A stretch of 64,000 bases of DNA from Zobellia uliginosa (GTDB lineage Bacteria > Bacteroidota > Bacteroidia > Flavobacteriales > Flavobacteriaceae). The notes below the pieces were generated by a model that was not told where the DNA came from, made no database searches, and saw nothing but the letters and a program-made list of their open reading frames with translations. Shown here one piece after another: positions 46,410 through 54,551 of the stretch. The DNA lies in assembly GCF_900156625.1 (NCBI RefSeq), contig NZ_FTOB01000001.1, forward strand, positions 1,054,001-1,118,000, written 5' to 3'. Position 1 is the first letter of the stretch, and the number at the start of each line of letters is the position of its first letter. The translations under genes were made by a program, and so were the position numbers.

Positions 46410-46832
46410 ATGCAAAAAGAAGACACTAAACGAAAACTGTATGCTGTTCCTATTTTAACGGCATTAGAGGTTTGGTTCTAACAACAGACACTTATGGTCC
46501 TTCCTAAAAGCGCTATTGGTAAAGCAATCTCCTACACTCTTAAGTTATGGGGCAAACTCATAGCATACGCTAGTGATGGTAGCTATGAAATAGATAATAA
46601 CCGCATAGAAAATACCATCAGACCATTGGCAATAGGGAGAAAGAACTATTTATTTGCAGGATTACATAAGGCTGCCCAGAAAGCTGCAATGGTATAGTCT
46701 TTCTTTACTACTTGTAAGATTAACAATGTAGATCCCTATACTTGGCTAAAAGATATTTTAGAAAGAATCTCAGACCATAAGGCTAATCGGTTATATGAGT
46801 TGTTACCACATATTTCGGAGGTATCATCATAG
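46410..46832 (+). mobile_element. IS66-family transposase remnant (C-terminal part, two in-frame stops)
   Basis: One frame from 46410 to 46832 encodes the C-terminal part of an IS66 TnpC-type transposase: KLYAVPILTALEVW, VLPKSAIGKAISYTLKLW, the DGSYEIDNNRIENTIRPLAIG block with the catalytic Glu region, KNYLFAGLHKAAQKAAM and NVDPYTWLKDILERI. Stops at 46479-46481 (TAA) and 46695-46697 (TAG) interrupt it, and the N-terminal two-thirds are absent. It is inactive. Confidence 0.85.
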
Positions 46833-47479
46833 AGCAAAGTGGATAACAATAGATTCATCCCTGAGTAATAATTTTGAAACTTTCTAATGCCAATGGCTAT
46901 AAAGGCGGTTATAACATCTCCAGTCAAAGGTATTATATCCAAGTCGTCGTTCTAGCCGTACTTGATAACCAATATTTTTGATATATAGTGAATTACAGGT
47001 TCGCTTAGAGTTACCGCTTATTTACTGTGTACTGAACCTATATTTACTCCAACAAAAGAAAAGAACTGTTAAAAATTACATTTTTCATAGGGTAATGATT
47101 TATGTAATTGTTTTTAAATAAAGATAAGTTTTAAAATTAATACTAGATATAAGACTTTACTTTTAGAATTATCGAACCTGTTTTTATTAAAAAAAAGCTT
47201 TCTTAATTATAAGTGATTTAAATACAGATAAAATATGAAACGAATAGAAAATACAGATCTGGAAAGCGATTTTAGAGCACTTCTTATAAGTCATCCTTCG
47301 TATGGACCCCGCAAAACTAAACTAGAGCTAACTATATATTAGAGCAAATTCAGCGTTTATATGTTCTGGAGCGAAAAACCGGAGATCGGAGTAAGCGTAT
47401 GGTAATGTGCATTGCCATATGTTTACAAACAGACCATACGGTGATATATAAACGTATACAAATTATGTAGGCTGCCAAT
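46833..47479. other. AT-rich debris between the IS66 relic and the regulator
   Basis: No intact gene was seen. A short frame at 47234-47341 (MKRIENTDLESDFRALLISH) and a following one in another phase (LEQIQRLYVLERKTGDRSKR) look like pieces of one former reading frame, but I cannot assign them. The regulator's natural promoter and ATG may have been lost here. Confidence 0.35.
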
Positions 47480-50302
47480 TTGAAAAATCGACGTAATCAT
47501 TTGAAAACACTGTATTTTACAACGCTTTTTTTGACTGCCCTATGCTTAGGGGCGCAGGAACTTCCACCTATACAAAACTATGCGACCTTTGATTACGGGG
47601 CAGAGACCCAAAACTGGGCCATCTCGCAATCCAAGGAGGGCTACCTATATTTCGGTAACAATAGTGGGTTGCTGCAATACGACGGGGAGGATTGGAAAAC
47701 CTATTATACCACTAATCGATCTGTCATTCGTTCCGTAAAGGCCAAGGGCGACCTGATTTACACCGGATGTTACATGGAATTTGGTTATTGGGAAATCAAT
47801 GCCCTTGGAGATCGGGTGTACCGTAGTCTACTTGATAAATTGGAAACCCCTTTGGTGGAGGACGAGGAATTCTGGAACATTCTTATACTGGATCAGTACA
47901 TTTTCTTTCAGTCCCTCAACCGTATCTATATTTATGATACCGATGCCGAGACCTTCAATATAATCGATGCGCCTTCAACTCGTGCACGTATCTTTGAAAT
48001 GGGCGGTACAGTGTTCTTCCAGCGTTCGGGGGAGGGACTCTTTAAGATTGAAGACGGCGGGGCAACCAAAGTTTCGACCCACCCCTTACTTAAGTCTACT
48101 ACGATTATCGGATTGTTCGAAATACAAGATAAACCATTGCTTTTATTGGAGAACGGAACCTTCTTCTTTTTGGAGGATGGGCGTCTATCTCCATGGAAAA
48201 TACCAGCTTCCGATCAACTGGAATCGCTTACCATCTATAGCGGACTGCAACTTATTGACGGTAGTATTATTGTGGGGACTATTGCCGATGGTATCTACCA
48301 TTTAGATGCCGAAGGAAGCATTCTACATCATATCAACCAAGGGGCAGGCCTAGGTAACAACACGATATTGTCTATCTATGAAGATAGGGAACAAAACCTC
48401 TGGCTGGGTCTCGATAATGGCATCAGCGTAGTCAACCTGAACTCTTTTTTCGAGGAATATGTCGACAAGATGGGCACTTTAGGAGTGGTGTACGCCGCCA
48501 CGATTTTCGAAGGGTATCTATACCTAGGCACCAATCAGGGCTTATTCTTCAAAGCTGTGGATGCGACTGGCGATTTTGAGTTTATTGAGAATACGAATGG
48601 CCAAGTCTGGGCCCTGAACGTAATCGATAATACCCTATTCTGCGGGCATAATGAGGGTACTTTTACGGTCAAGGGAGGAAAGGCTAAGCTGATTTCCGAT
48701 TTTCCGGGGTCTTGGGGGGTCAAAAAGATTGCCGACCGGCCCGATCTATTGCTACAGGGGAATTATGGGGGACTCAGTATTTTACATAAAACTGATGATG
48801 GGTGGATACTTCGAAATACCATCGAAGGCTTCGATATTTCGAGTCGTTTCTTTGAGTTCACTAAGAACGGGGAGATATTGGTCAACCATGAGTACAAGGG
48901 TATTTTTACCCTAGAGCTCGATCCCGATTTCCAAAAGGTCGTCGAAATCGATGAAAAACCGCCCAACGGTATGGGGGCCAGCTTGGTCAAGTTCCAAGAT
49001 GATATATTGTTTATGAGTCATCTGGGGGTTTTTGATTATGAAGCTGATTCGAAAACCTTTGTAAAGGACAGTGTTTTTACGGCTAACCTATTTTCCGAGG
49101 AAGAAAGACCTATCGGTATTCTGATGGCCGATGCTTCGGCCGACAGACTTTGGTGTTTTACCAACGCAAATATTCAGTATTTGAGTCCCGGTAACTTTAA
49201 CGAAAGACAACAGCGGGTTCAAATACCGATTCCCGAAGCCTTCCGACGAAATTTGGGTCCTTTGGGTTTTGAGTGTCTTATTCCCCTTCCTGATGATAAA
49301 TATCTGATAGGCATATCCAATGGGTTTGTTACTTTGGATCTTAAAAAACTAGAGGAAAAGGTCTATGACATAAGGCTCAATTCCGTAGCCCTTAAAACCG
49401 ATGATCCCGAGCTAAGCGTAAGCCTTCCAATAGCAGAGAAGGGCGAATTCGAGGCGGGTCAAAATAGCATTGAATTCACCTATAGCATACCCGAATACGC
49501 AAAGTATCTGGAATCCAATTACCAATATCAGCTCGAGGGCCTGCATAGCAATTGGCAAAGTTGGACACTGAGTTCGAAAGCGGTGTTTGAAAAGCTACCC
49601 AGTGGCGATTATGTATTTAAGGTGCGGGCCAAGGCCGGTAATCAACTAAGTGAGAATATTGCATCTTATGCCTTCACTATCGCAAGACCCTGGTATTTTT
49701 CGAAAATAATGATAGTGGTCTATGCGATTTGTTGCTGCCTGCTTTTCTATATGGTTCACCGTGTTTCCCGAGATTTTTACAAAAAACAACAGGCCCGATT
49801 GGAAAAAGAGAGCGCGCGTGAGCTGGAGCATAAGCGCGCCGAGGCCGAAAGGGAGATTATGCGCGTCATGAACGAAAAACTGGAACAGGAAATTAAGGGT
49901 AAAAGCCGTGAACTGGCCATCTCGACAATGAGCTTGATTAAAAAGAACAAATTTTTGAATGCCATCAAGGAAGAGCTTAAGGGGGTTGAGGATCCCAAGG
50001 TAAAGTCCGTTATACGTACCATAGACCGCAACATCAACCATGCCGACGATTGGAAATTTTTCGAGGATGCCTTCAACAACGCCGATTCCGAATTCTTGAA
50101 AAAAATCAAGGCAAAACACCCTGAGCTTACTTCAAACGACCTACGCCTTTGTGCCTATCTTAGGTTGAACCTTACCTCAAAGGAAATTGCCCCGTTATTG
50201 AACATTACCGTGCGCAGTGTCGATGTTAAACGGTATCGCCTGCGTAAAAAAATAGGCCTGTCCCACGATGATGGACTAACGGACTATATATTGAGTATTT
50301 AA
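47480..50302 (+). CDS. Propeller/Y_Y_Y sensor with cytoplasmic LuxR-type HTH
   Basis: This 940-residue protein starts at a TTG (MKNRRNHLKTLYF) with a signal peptide ending at about CLGAQ. The periplasmic part is a two-component-regulator-type beta-propeller (about 30-650) plus a Y_Y_Y domain (about 660-735; FTYSIPEYAKYLESNYQYQL, GDYVFKVRA). A transmembrane helix (about 744-765) leads to a coiled coil and a C-terminal LuxR-type HTH (LTSKEIAPLLNITVRSVDVKRYRLRKKIG). There is no kinase domain. It resembles hybrid two-component regulators of polysaccharide loci with the phosphorelay removed. It likely senses an oligosaccharide released by the neighbouring enzymes. No ATG is available near the start. 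Confidence 0.88.
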   Translation: MKNRRNHLKTLYFTTLFLTALCLGAQELPPIQNYATFDYGAETQNWAISQSKEGYLYFGNNSGLLQYDGEDWKTYYTTNRSVIRSVKAKGDLIYTGCYMEFGYWEINALGDRVYRSLLDKLETPLVEDEEFWNILILDQYIFFQSLNRIYIYDTDAETFNIIDAPSTRARIFEMGGTVFFQRSGEGLFKIEDGGATKVSTHPLLKSTTIIGLFEIQDKPLLLLENGTFFFLEDGRLSPWKIPASDQLESLTIYSGLQLIDGSIIVGTIADGIYHLDAEGSILHHINQGAGLGNNTILSIYEDREQNLWLGLDNGISVVNLNSFFEEYVDKMGTLGVVYAATIFEGYLYLGTNQGLFFKAVDATGDFEFIENTNGQVWALNVIDNTLFCGHNEGTFTVKGGKAKLISDFPGSWGVKKIADRPDLLLQGNYGGLSILHKTDDGWILRNTIEGFDISSRFFEFTKNGEILVNHEYKGIFTLELDPDFQKVVEIDEKPPNGMGASLVKFQDDILFMSHLGVFDYEADSKTFVKDSVFTANLFSEEERPIGILMADASADRLWCFTNANIQYLSPGNFNERQQRVQIPIPEAFRRNLGPLGFECLIPLPDDKYLIGISNGFVTLDLKKLEEKVYDIRLNSVALKTDDPELSVSLPIAEKGEFEAGQNSIEFTYSIPEYAKYLESNYQYQLEGLHSNWQSWTLSSKAVFEKLPSGDYVFKVRAKAGNQLSENIASYAFTIARPWYFSKIMIVVYAICCCLLFYMVHRVSRDFYKKQQARLEKESARELEHKRAEAEREIMRVMNEKLEQEIKGKSRELAISTMSLIKKNKFLNAIKEELKGVEDPKVKSVIRTIDRNINHADDWKFFEDAFNNADSEFLKKIKAKHPELTSNDLRLCAYLRLNLTSKEIAPLLNITVRSVDVKRYRLRKKIGLSHDDGLTDYILSI

Positions 50303-50619
50303 GCCCCCTAACATACCTATGCCCTATCACAACATTATCACTACAACTTGCTACTTATCCTCTTTTTTGTACTGTTTAATCATATGGACTATAATCGCGG
50401 AACCCTAATAACTACAGTATGTTGTACTCGAATTCCTACGTTGTCTTAATTTATTTTACGTGATGTATACATTTTGTATTGCAGCCTTATTTAAATCTTT
50501 TTGTGTGAACTGATAAATTAGCGGTGTTAAAAAATAATAGTGGCCGTTGTGCAGACTTAGCTCAACTCGCCCATATCATGCCCCATTTATTACTGTAAAA
50601 ATTAATTAAACGAAATGCT
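50303..50619. promoter_or_regulatory. Leader region of the GH64-GH16 pair
   Basis: 317 bases without a gene, AT-rich, ending in an A-rich stretch before the ATG at 50620. There is no clear hairpin, and the shared motif seen at 40691 and 42817 is not convincingly present. Confidence 0.3.
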
Positions 50620-52497
50620 ATGAAAACATTCTACTTTACACTGTTATATCTAATTCTTGGAGGGGCCCTTTTGAGTGCTCAGACCCTGCCTTATCAGATT
50701 GCGAACAACTCGGAGTTCCCTGATGATGAAGTTTACGTGGCCGTAGTCGGCGAAATTGGAGGCTTCGTTTGGGTAGACCCCGTAAATGGACAGGTCAATA
50801 GGATGTCCCGTTCCGATAATACCGTACCTGGCCCTGTCATTAACGGCAATCTCGGTCCCGGACTTGACGGTCGCTACGCGAATTGCTTCAGGAAGTTGAG
50901 CGACATCCCTGGTAAAACGGTAAACATCCCAAAAATTGCAGGATGCCGTATCCTGATTTCTTTTGGAAGTCCCCTCTATCTCTATTTTTTTGGGTATGAT
51001 GGTGACCCAAGGGGATATGCGGCTCCCAACCTAGAGAACCCCACAGACCCGAACCAGGGAATTACATTTGAATCCATCGAACTTACCTATAACGAGTTCG
51101 GAATCTTTAACAATACCTCGAGGGTAGATGCCTTTCAATATCCTATCGGACTCGAAGTCGAGGGAGTCAATTTCTTTAAAAAGGTCGGGGAGTTGAAATC
51201 CTCACAGGAAATTCAGGATGAATGGGCAAGAACGGCCCCGCCCGAATTTCAGGGGCTTTTAAAAAGAGATCAAGGTATCATAAAGTTTCCCACCAAAGAC
51301 GATAGCTTTCCGACGAATTATATGGACGGCTACATCGATGCCATTTGGTCGAAATACCGTAATGCCGAACTTTATTTCAACTCTGGGGATGCCGGCCGAT
51401 GGAGAGGTAGGGTACAGGGTGATAATTTTGTATTTACACGGGAAAGCGATGGCCAGGTGGCCACCATCCCCGGAAAACCTACCACGCTTATGGCAATGGA
51501 AGGCAGTGGTGTCATGGCCTCCGGGCAACGTTGGGACTTGGTGGTGCAGGCTCAGATGGTCGCTGCGATCACACGTCACGCTATCGACTTGAACGCACCT
51601 TCGGGAGCCTTTCAGGATTTCGGGGACGCTTCAAGATATTATCAGGTAGAACCTTATAATTGGTACTCGAAATTCTTTCACAGAACGGACATCAGTTTCG
51701 AGGGCCAGACCTACACGTTTGCCTATGATGACGTATTCGACCAATCGTCGACCATTAGTACCGGACAGCCTCTTCGCGCAAAGATTACCCTTGGCCCGAT
51801 CAAGGTAGACGGCGATGGAGATGCTACCGATCCCGACCCCTTGCCTTCACGGCTGATCGAGGCGGAAAGCTTTTCCTATTTCAACGGCGTACAAAAGGAA
51901 GCCTGCTTTGAAGGTGGCGAGAACGTCGGTTATATCAATAAGGGCAGTTGGATGGCCTATTCCGATATCAACTTTCCGTCTTCAGGAAATTATTTGATCG
52001 AGTATCGCGTGGCCAGTGCCATCGACGGCGGTCGGTTTTCTTCCGATCTGGAGGCAGGCAAAACGGTGCTTGGTGAACTTTCGGTACCCAACACTGGAGG
52101 ATGGCAGAATTGGACTACCATTTCACAAACGGTCAATGTAAATGCAGGAACGTATCAGTTCGGTCTCTATTCGATTTCGGGAGGATGGAACATCAACTGG
52201 ATTCGCATTACCCCACAAGGGAACTCCACGGCCTTACGGGCCGATTTGACTCAAGAGGCCATAAGTGAAACGAACACCGTCATGTATCCGAACCCCTTCT
52301 TCGATACGGTGACCTTCGGAAGAGGGGAAGGCGAAATAGATGTTATGATCCTAAACATAGAAGGTCGTGAAGTATTGGCGCCACATACGTTGAAAGCCGG
52401 TAGTTCCCTCGATTTGTCGACTCTCGAAAAGGGAATGTACATCGTAAAGATGAAAACAGGTAGCGGGGAGAAAACCCAGCGTCTTCTTAAAAATTAA
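50620..52497 (+). CDS. Secreted GH64 beta-1,3-glucanase with CBM6-like module and T9SS tail
   Basis: This 625-residue protein has a signal peptide (GGALLSAQ, cleavage about residue 21). The GH64/thaumatin-like domain (about 24-395) includes LPYQIANNSEFPDDEVYVAV, SRVDAFQYPIGLEVEGV and YYQVEPYNWYSKFFHRTD. A CBM6-type beta-sandwich follows (about 410-535; EAESFSYFNGVQKEAC, GGWNINWIRI), then a T9SS sorting domain (MYPNPFFDTVTFG, LEKGMYIVKM). GH64 enzymes release laminaripentaose from beta-1,3-glucan. The CBM is nearly identical in DNA to that of the next gene. Confidence 0.9.
   Translation: MKTFYFTLLYLILGGALLSAQTLPYQIANNSEFPDDEVYVAVVGEIGGFVWVDPVNGQVNRMSRSDNTVPGPVINGNLGPGLDGRYANCFRKLSDIPGKTVNIPKIAGCRILISFGSPLYLYFFGYDGDPRGYAAPNLENPTDPNQGITFESIELTYNEFGIFNNTSRVDAFQYPIGLEVEGVNFFKKVGELKSSQEIQDEWARTAPPEFQGLLKRDQGIIKFPTKDDSFPTNYMDGYIDAIWSKYRNAELYFNSGDAGRWRGRVQGDNFVFTRESDGQVATIPGKPTTLMAMEGSGVMASGQRWDLVVQAQMVAAITRHAIDLNAPSGAFQDFGDASRYYQVEPYNWYSKFFHRTDISFEGQTYTFAYDDVFDQSSTISTGQPLRAKITLGPIKVDGDGDATDPDPLPSRLIEAESFSYFNGVQKEACFEGGENVGYINKGSWMAYSDINFPSSGNYLIEYRVASAIDGGRFSSDLEAGKTVLGELSVPNTGGWQNWTTISQTVNVNAGTYQFGLYSISGGWNINWIRITPQGNSTALRADLTQEAISETNTVMYPNPFFDTVTFGRGEGEIDVMILNIEGREVLAPHTLKAGSSLDLSTLEKGMYIVKMKTGSGEKTQRLLKN
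51889..52203 (+). repeat. CBM6-module direct repeat, copy 1 (in GH64 gene)
   Basis: A 315-base segment encoding the carbohydrate-binding module is repeated at 53461-53775 with few differences; a central run of more than 100 bases is identical. The flanking catalytic domains are unrelated. Confidence 0.85.
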
Positions 52498-52632
52498 TAA
52501 GATGGTTTAAGCCATTCACCAACTCTTTTTCAATGGCCGTCGGAAGGGTTTAATTGTCGGTCTCCTATTCCGGCGGACATTTATTATTACAGTTTTTTAA
52601 AATTTAATTGACAACCCCAAAATTAGAACAAG

Positions 52633-54081
52633 ATGAGAAAAATTACGATCTATTTACTAATGGCCTTGTGCTTTGGCCTGGCCCCGATGCTTTCGGCCCA
52701 AAATTACAACTTGGTCTGGCAAGATGAATTCGATGATGTTATTGGCCCTGATTGGGTCTTTGAGACCGGCATGAACTATATGGGCTGGGGCAACAATGAA
52801 TTGCAGTATTACAGACGCGAAAACGCCCATGTCGAGAATGGCAATTTGGTAATTACCGCAAAACGTGAGAATTTCGGCGGTGCCCAATATACTTCGGCGC
52901 GAATGAAGACCCAGGGTCGGAAGAGTTTTAAGTTCGGAAAAATTGAGGCTAGGATCGCATTGCCTTCAGGTCAAGGACTATGGCCCGCGTTCTGGATGCT
53001 CGGGAGCAATATTACCAGTGTGAGCTGGCCTGCCTGTGGGGAAATAGATATCATGGAGCGCGTCAATAACGATCTACGGACCTACGGTACCATCCATTGG
53101 CCCGATGAAAATGGCGACGTGGTCTCCTATGGTGACGGCGTAGGTGTAAGCGATCCTGGGCAGTATCATGTCTATGCCATTGAGTGGGATACGGACTCCA
53201 TCAAGTGGTTCGTTGACGGGCAGCAGTTTCACGAGGCGGATATTAGTAACGGTATCAACGGTACTGGCGTATTCCAGAACGAGTTTTTTATTATCCTGAA
53301 CATGGCAGTAGGAGGTGATTGGCCGGGATTCGATGTGGACCATAGTAAGCTTCCGGCCGAAATGTTGGTAGATTACGTAAGGGTCTACCAAAAGGGAGAT
53401 GACAATGATAATACTAACGCCCTTCAAATCGAGGCCGAAAGTTATTTACATTCCAACGACGTACAAAAGGAAGCCTGCTCTGAAGGTGGCGAGAACGTCG
53501 GTTATATCAATAAAGGCAGTTGGATGGCCTACCCGGGTATCAACTTCCCGTCATCGGGAAATTATTTGATCGAGTATCGCGTAGCCAGTGCCGTCAACGG
53601 CGGTCGGTTTTCTTCCGACCTGGAGGCAGGCAAAACGGTGCTTGGTGAACTTTCGGTACCCAACACTGGAGGATGGCAGAATTGGACTACCATTTCACAA
53701 ACGGTCAATGTAAATGCAGGAACGTATCAGTTCGGGCTCTATTCGATTTCGGGAGGATGGAATATCAACTGGATCAAAATCACAAAGCTGGGCAATGCTC
53801 GGGCGGCCCAGACCATGAATTCCGCTTTGATAGTTGCTGACGATGATATTTCCCAAGAAATTAGGGTATATCCCAACCCTTTTACGGAATACGTGTCCGT
53901 TAATTTTGAGGGGGGGACGGCGAACCTGATCCTTCAGGATATGTTAGGTACGGTTATCTTTACTAAATCGGGCGTTTCAGCTGATGAATCCGTCGATTTA
54001 TCGGGACTAAAAAGTGGTATGTATTTCTTGACCATTGAACAAGGCGGAAAGTCTACTGTTAAGCAGTTGGTCAAAGAGTAG
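52633..54081 (+). CDS. Secreted GH16 laminarinase with CBM6-like module and T9SS tail
   Basis: This 482-residue protein has a signal peptide (PMLSAQ, cleavage about residue 22). The GH16 domain (about 24-255) has WGNNELQYYRREN, GLWPAFWMLG and the catalytic EIDIME (Glu137, Asp139, Glu142), the pattern of endo-beta-1,3-glucanases such as flavobacterial LamA. The CBM6-like module spans about 268-390, and the T9SS domain follows (VYPNPFTEYVSVNF, LKSGMYFLTI). It starts 136 bases after the GH64 gene in the same orientation, so the two form a laminarin-degrading pair. Confidence 0.92.
   Translation: MRKITIYLLMALCFGLAPMLSAQNYNLVWQDEFDDVIGPDWVFETGMNYMGWGNNELQYYRRENAHVENGNLVITAKRENFGGAQYTSARMKTQGRKSFKFGKIEARIALPSGQGLWPAFWMLGSNITSVSWPACGEIDIMERVNNDLRTYGTIHWPDENGDVVSYGDGVGVSDPGQYHVYAIEWDTDSIKWFVDGQQFHEADISNGINGTGVFQNEFFIILNMAVGGDWPGFDVDHSKLPAEMLVDYVRVYQKGDDNDNTNALQIEAESYLHSNDVQKEACSEGGENVGYINKGSWMAYPGINFPSSGNYLIEYRVASAVNGGRFSSDLEAGKTVLGELSVPNTGGWQNWTTISQTVNVNAGTYQFGLYSISGGWNINWIKITKLGNARAAQTMNSALIVADDDISQEIRVYPNPFTEYVSVNFEGGTANLILQDMLGTVIFTKSGVSADESVDLSGLKSGMYFLTIEQGGKSTVKQLVKE
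53461..53775 (+). repeat. CBM6-module direct repeat, copy 2 (in GH16 gene)
   Basis: This is the second copy of the segment at 51889-52203, offset by 1572 bases without insertions or deletions. Differences concentrate in the first half, so the 3' half looks recently homogenised. Confidence 0.85.
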
Positions 54082-54263
54082 CATTCTATCGCCCTATATA
54101 AAAACTGACAAAGCAATTAATGATTGATAGAATACCATACGAAGCTTAGGAAATACCTGAATTTTTTAATTGTTAGACTGTGTGGGTCGGTGCTGCTTCT
54201 AATCTTGGCGGTACCGACCCTGGTCTTTATTCCTGTAAATCGAAAAAATGTCGGGAAGAAAAA

Positions 54264-54297
54264 AAGCCATTTATCTGAAAACTCAGATAAATGGCTT
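54264..54297 (-). terminator. tRNA-associated terminator hairpin
   Basis: A perfect 15-base stem (54264-54278 with 54283-54297, AAGCCATTTATCTGA and its complement) has an AAAC loop and runs into a T tract on the minus strand. It lies just past the acceptor end of the tRNA fragment and is probably that gene's original terminator. Confidence 0.85.
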
Positions 54298-54303
54298 CTT
54301 ATT

Positions 54304-54349
54304 TAGTAGCGGGGACTGGACTCGAACCAGCGACCTTCGGGTTGTGGGC
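54304..54349 (-). pseudogene. 3' half of a decayed tRNA gene (right boundary of island; Met-type suspected)
   Basis: Reading the minus strand gives the 3' anticodon-stem side (AACCCGAAGG), a complete T arm (CTGGTTCGAGTCCAG) and the acceptor strand CCCCGCT plus A. The 5' half, D arm and acceptor 5' strand are absent. The loop remnant CCCACAA differs by two T-to-C changes from the CTCATAA expected for a CAU anticodon, so an initiator-Met-type origin is my best guess. Its first 25 bases recur at 40268-40292. Confidence 0.65.
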
Positions 54350-54551
54350 TTTATACCCAATTTTAACAACAGTTTTATTGAGGGCAATGGCTATAAAATT
54401 CTAAAATCGCATCATTTATTTTTCATTTAACTTATTTAAATTAAAGTGTTAGTATCGGTTCTGTCGATTAAAATTAGTGTGCTTAACTTAATAGTCGAAT
54501 CTGTAATTTAGTATAAGTCAAATGTTTTAAGGGATTTAGGTCTTTTATTGT

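Larger units (their letters stand above)
54082..54551. other. Right border of the island: hairpins and tRNA fragment
   Basis: No gene was found. A plus-strand hairpin (GGGTCGGT at 54184-54191 with ACCGACCC at 54213-54220, then a T-rich run) may terminate the laminarinase mRNA. It is followed by a strong minus-strand terminator and the 3' half of a decayed tRNA. The remaining 200 bases before the pcaF stop are AT-rich and featureless. Confidence 0.5.

Noticed and set aside
46881-54400. Common string CAATGGCTATAAA near 46893 and 54388
   Set aside because: At 13 bases in AT-rich DNA without extension it is too short to call an element end or att site.
54248-54430. Plus-strand frame containing SSGDWTRTSDLR
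   Set aside because: This is the familiar false protein produced by reading the antisense of a tRNA T arm and acceptor stem. It supports the tRNA fragment, not a gene.
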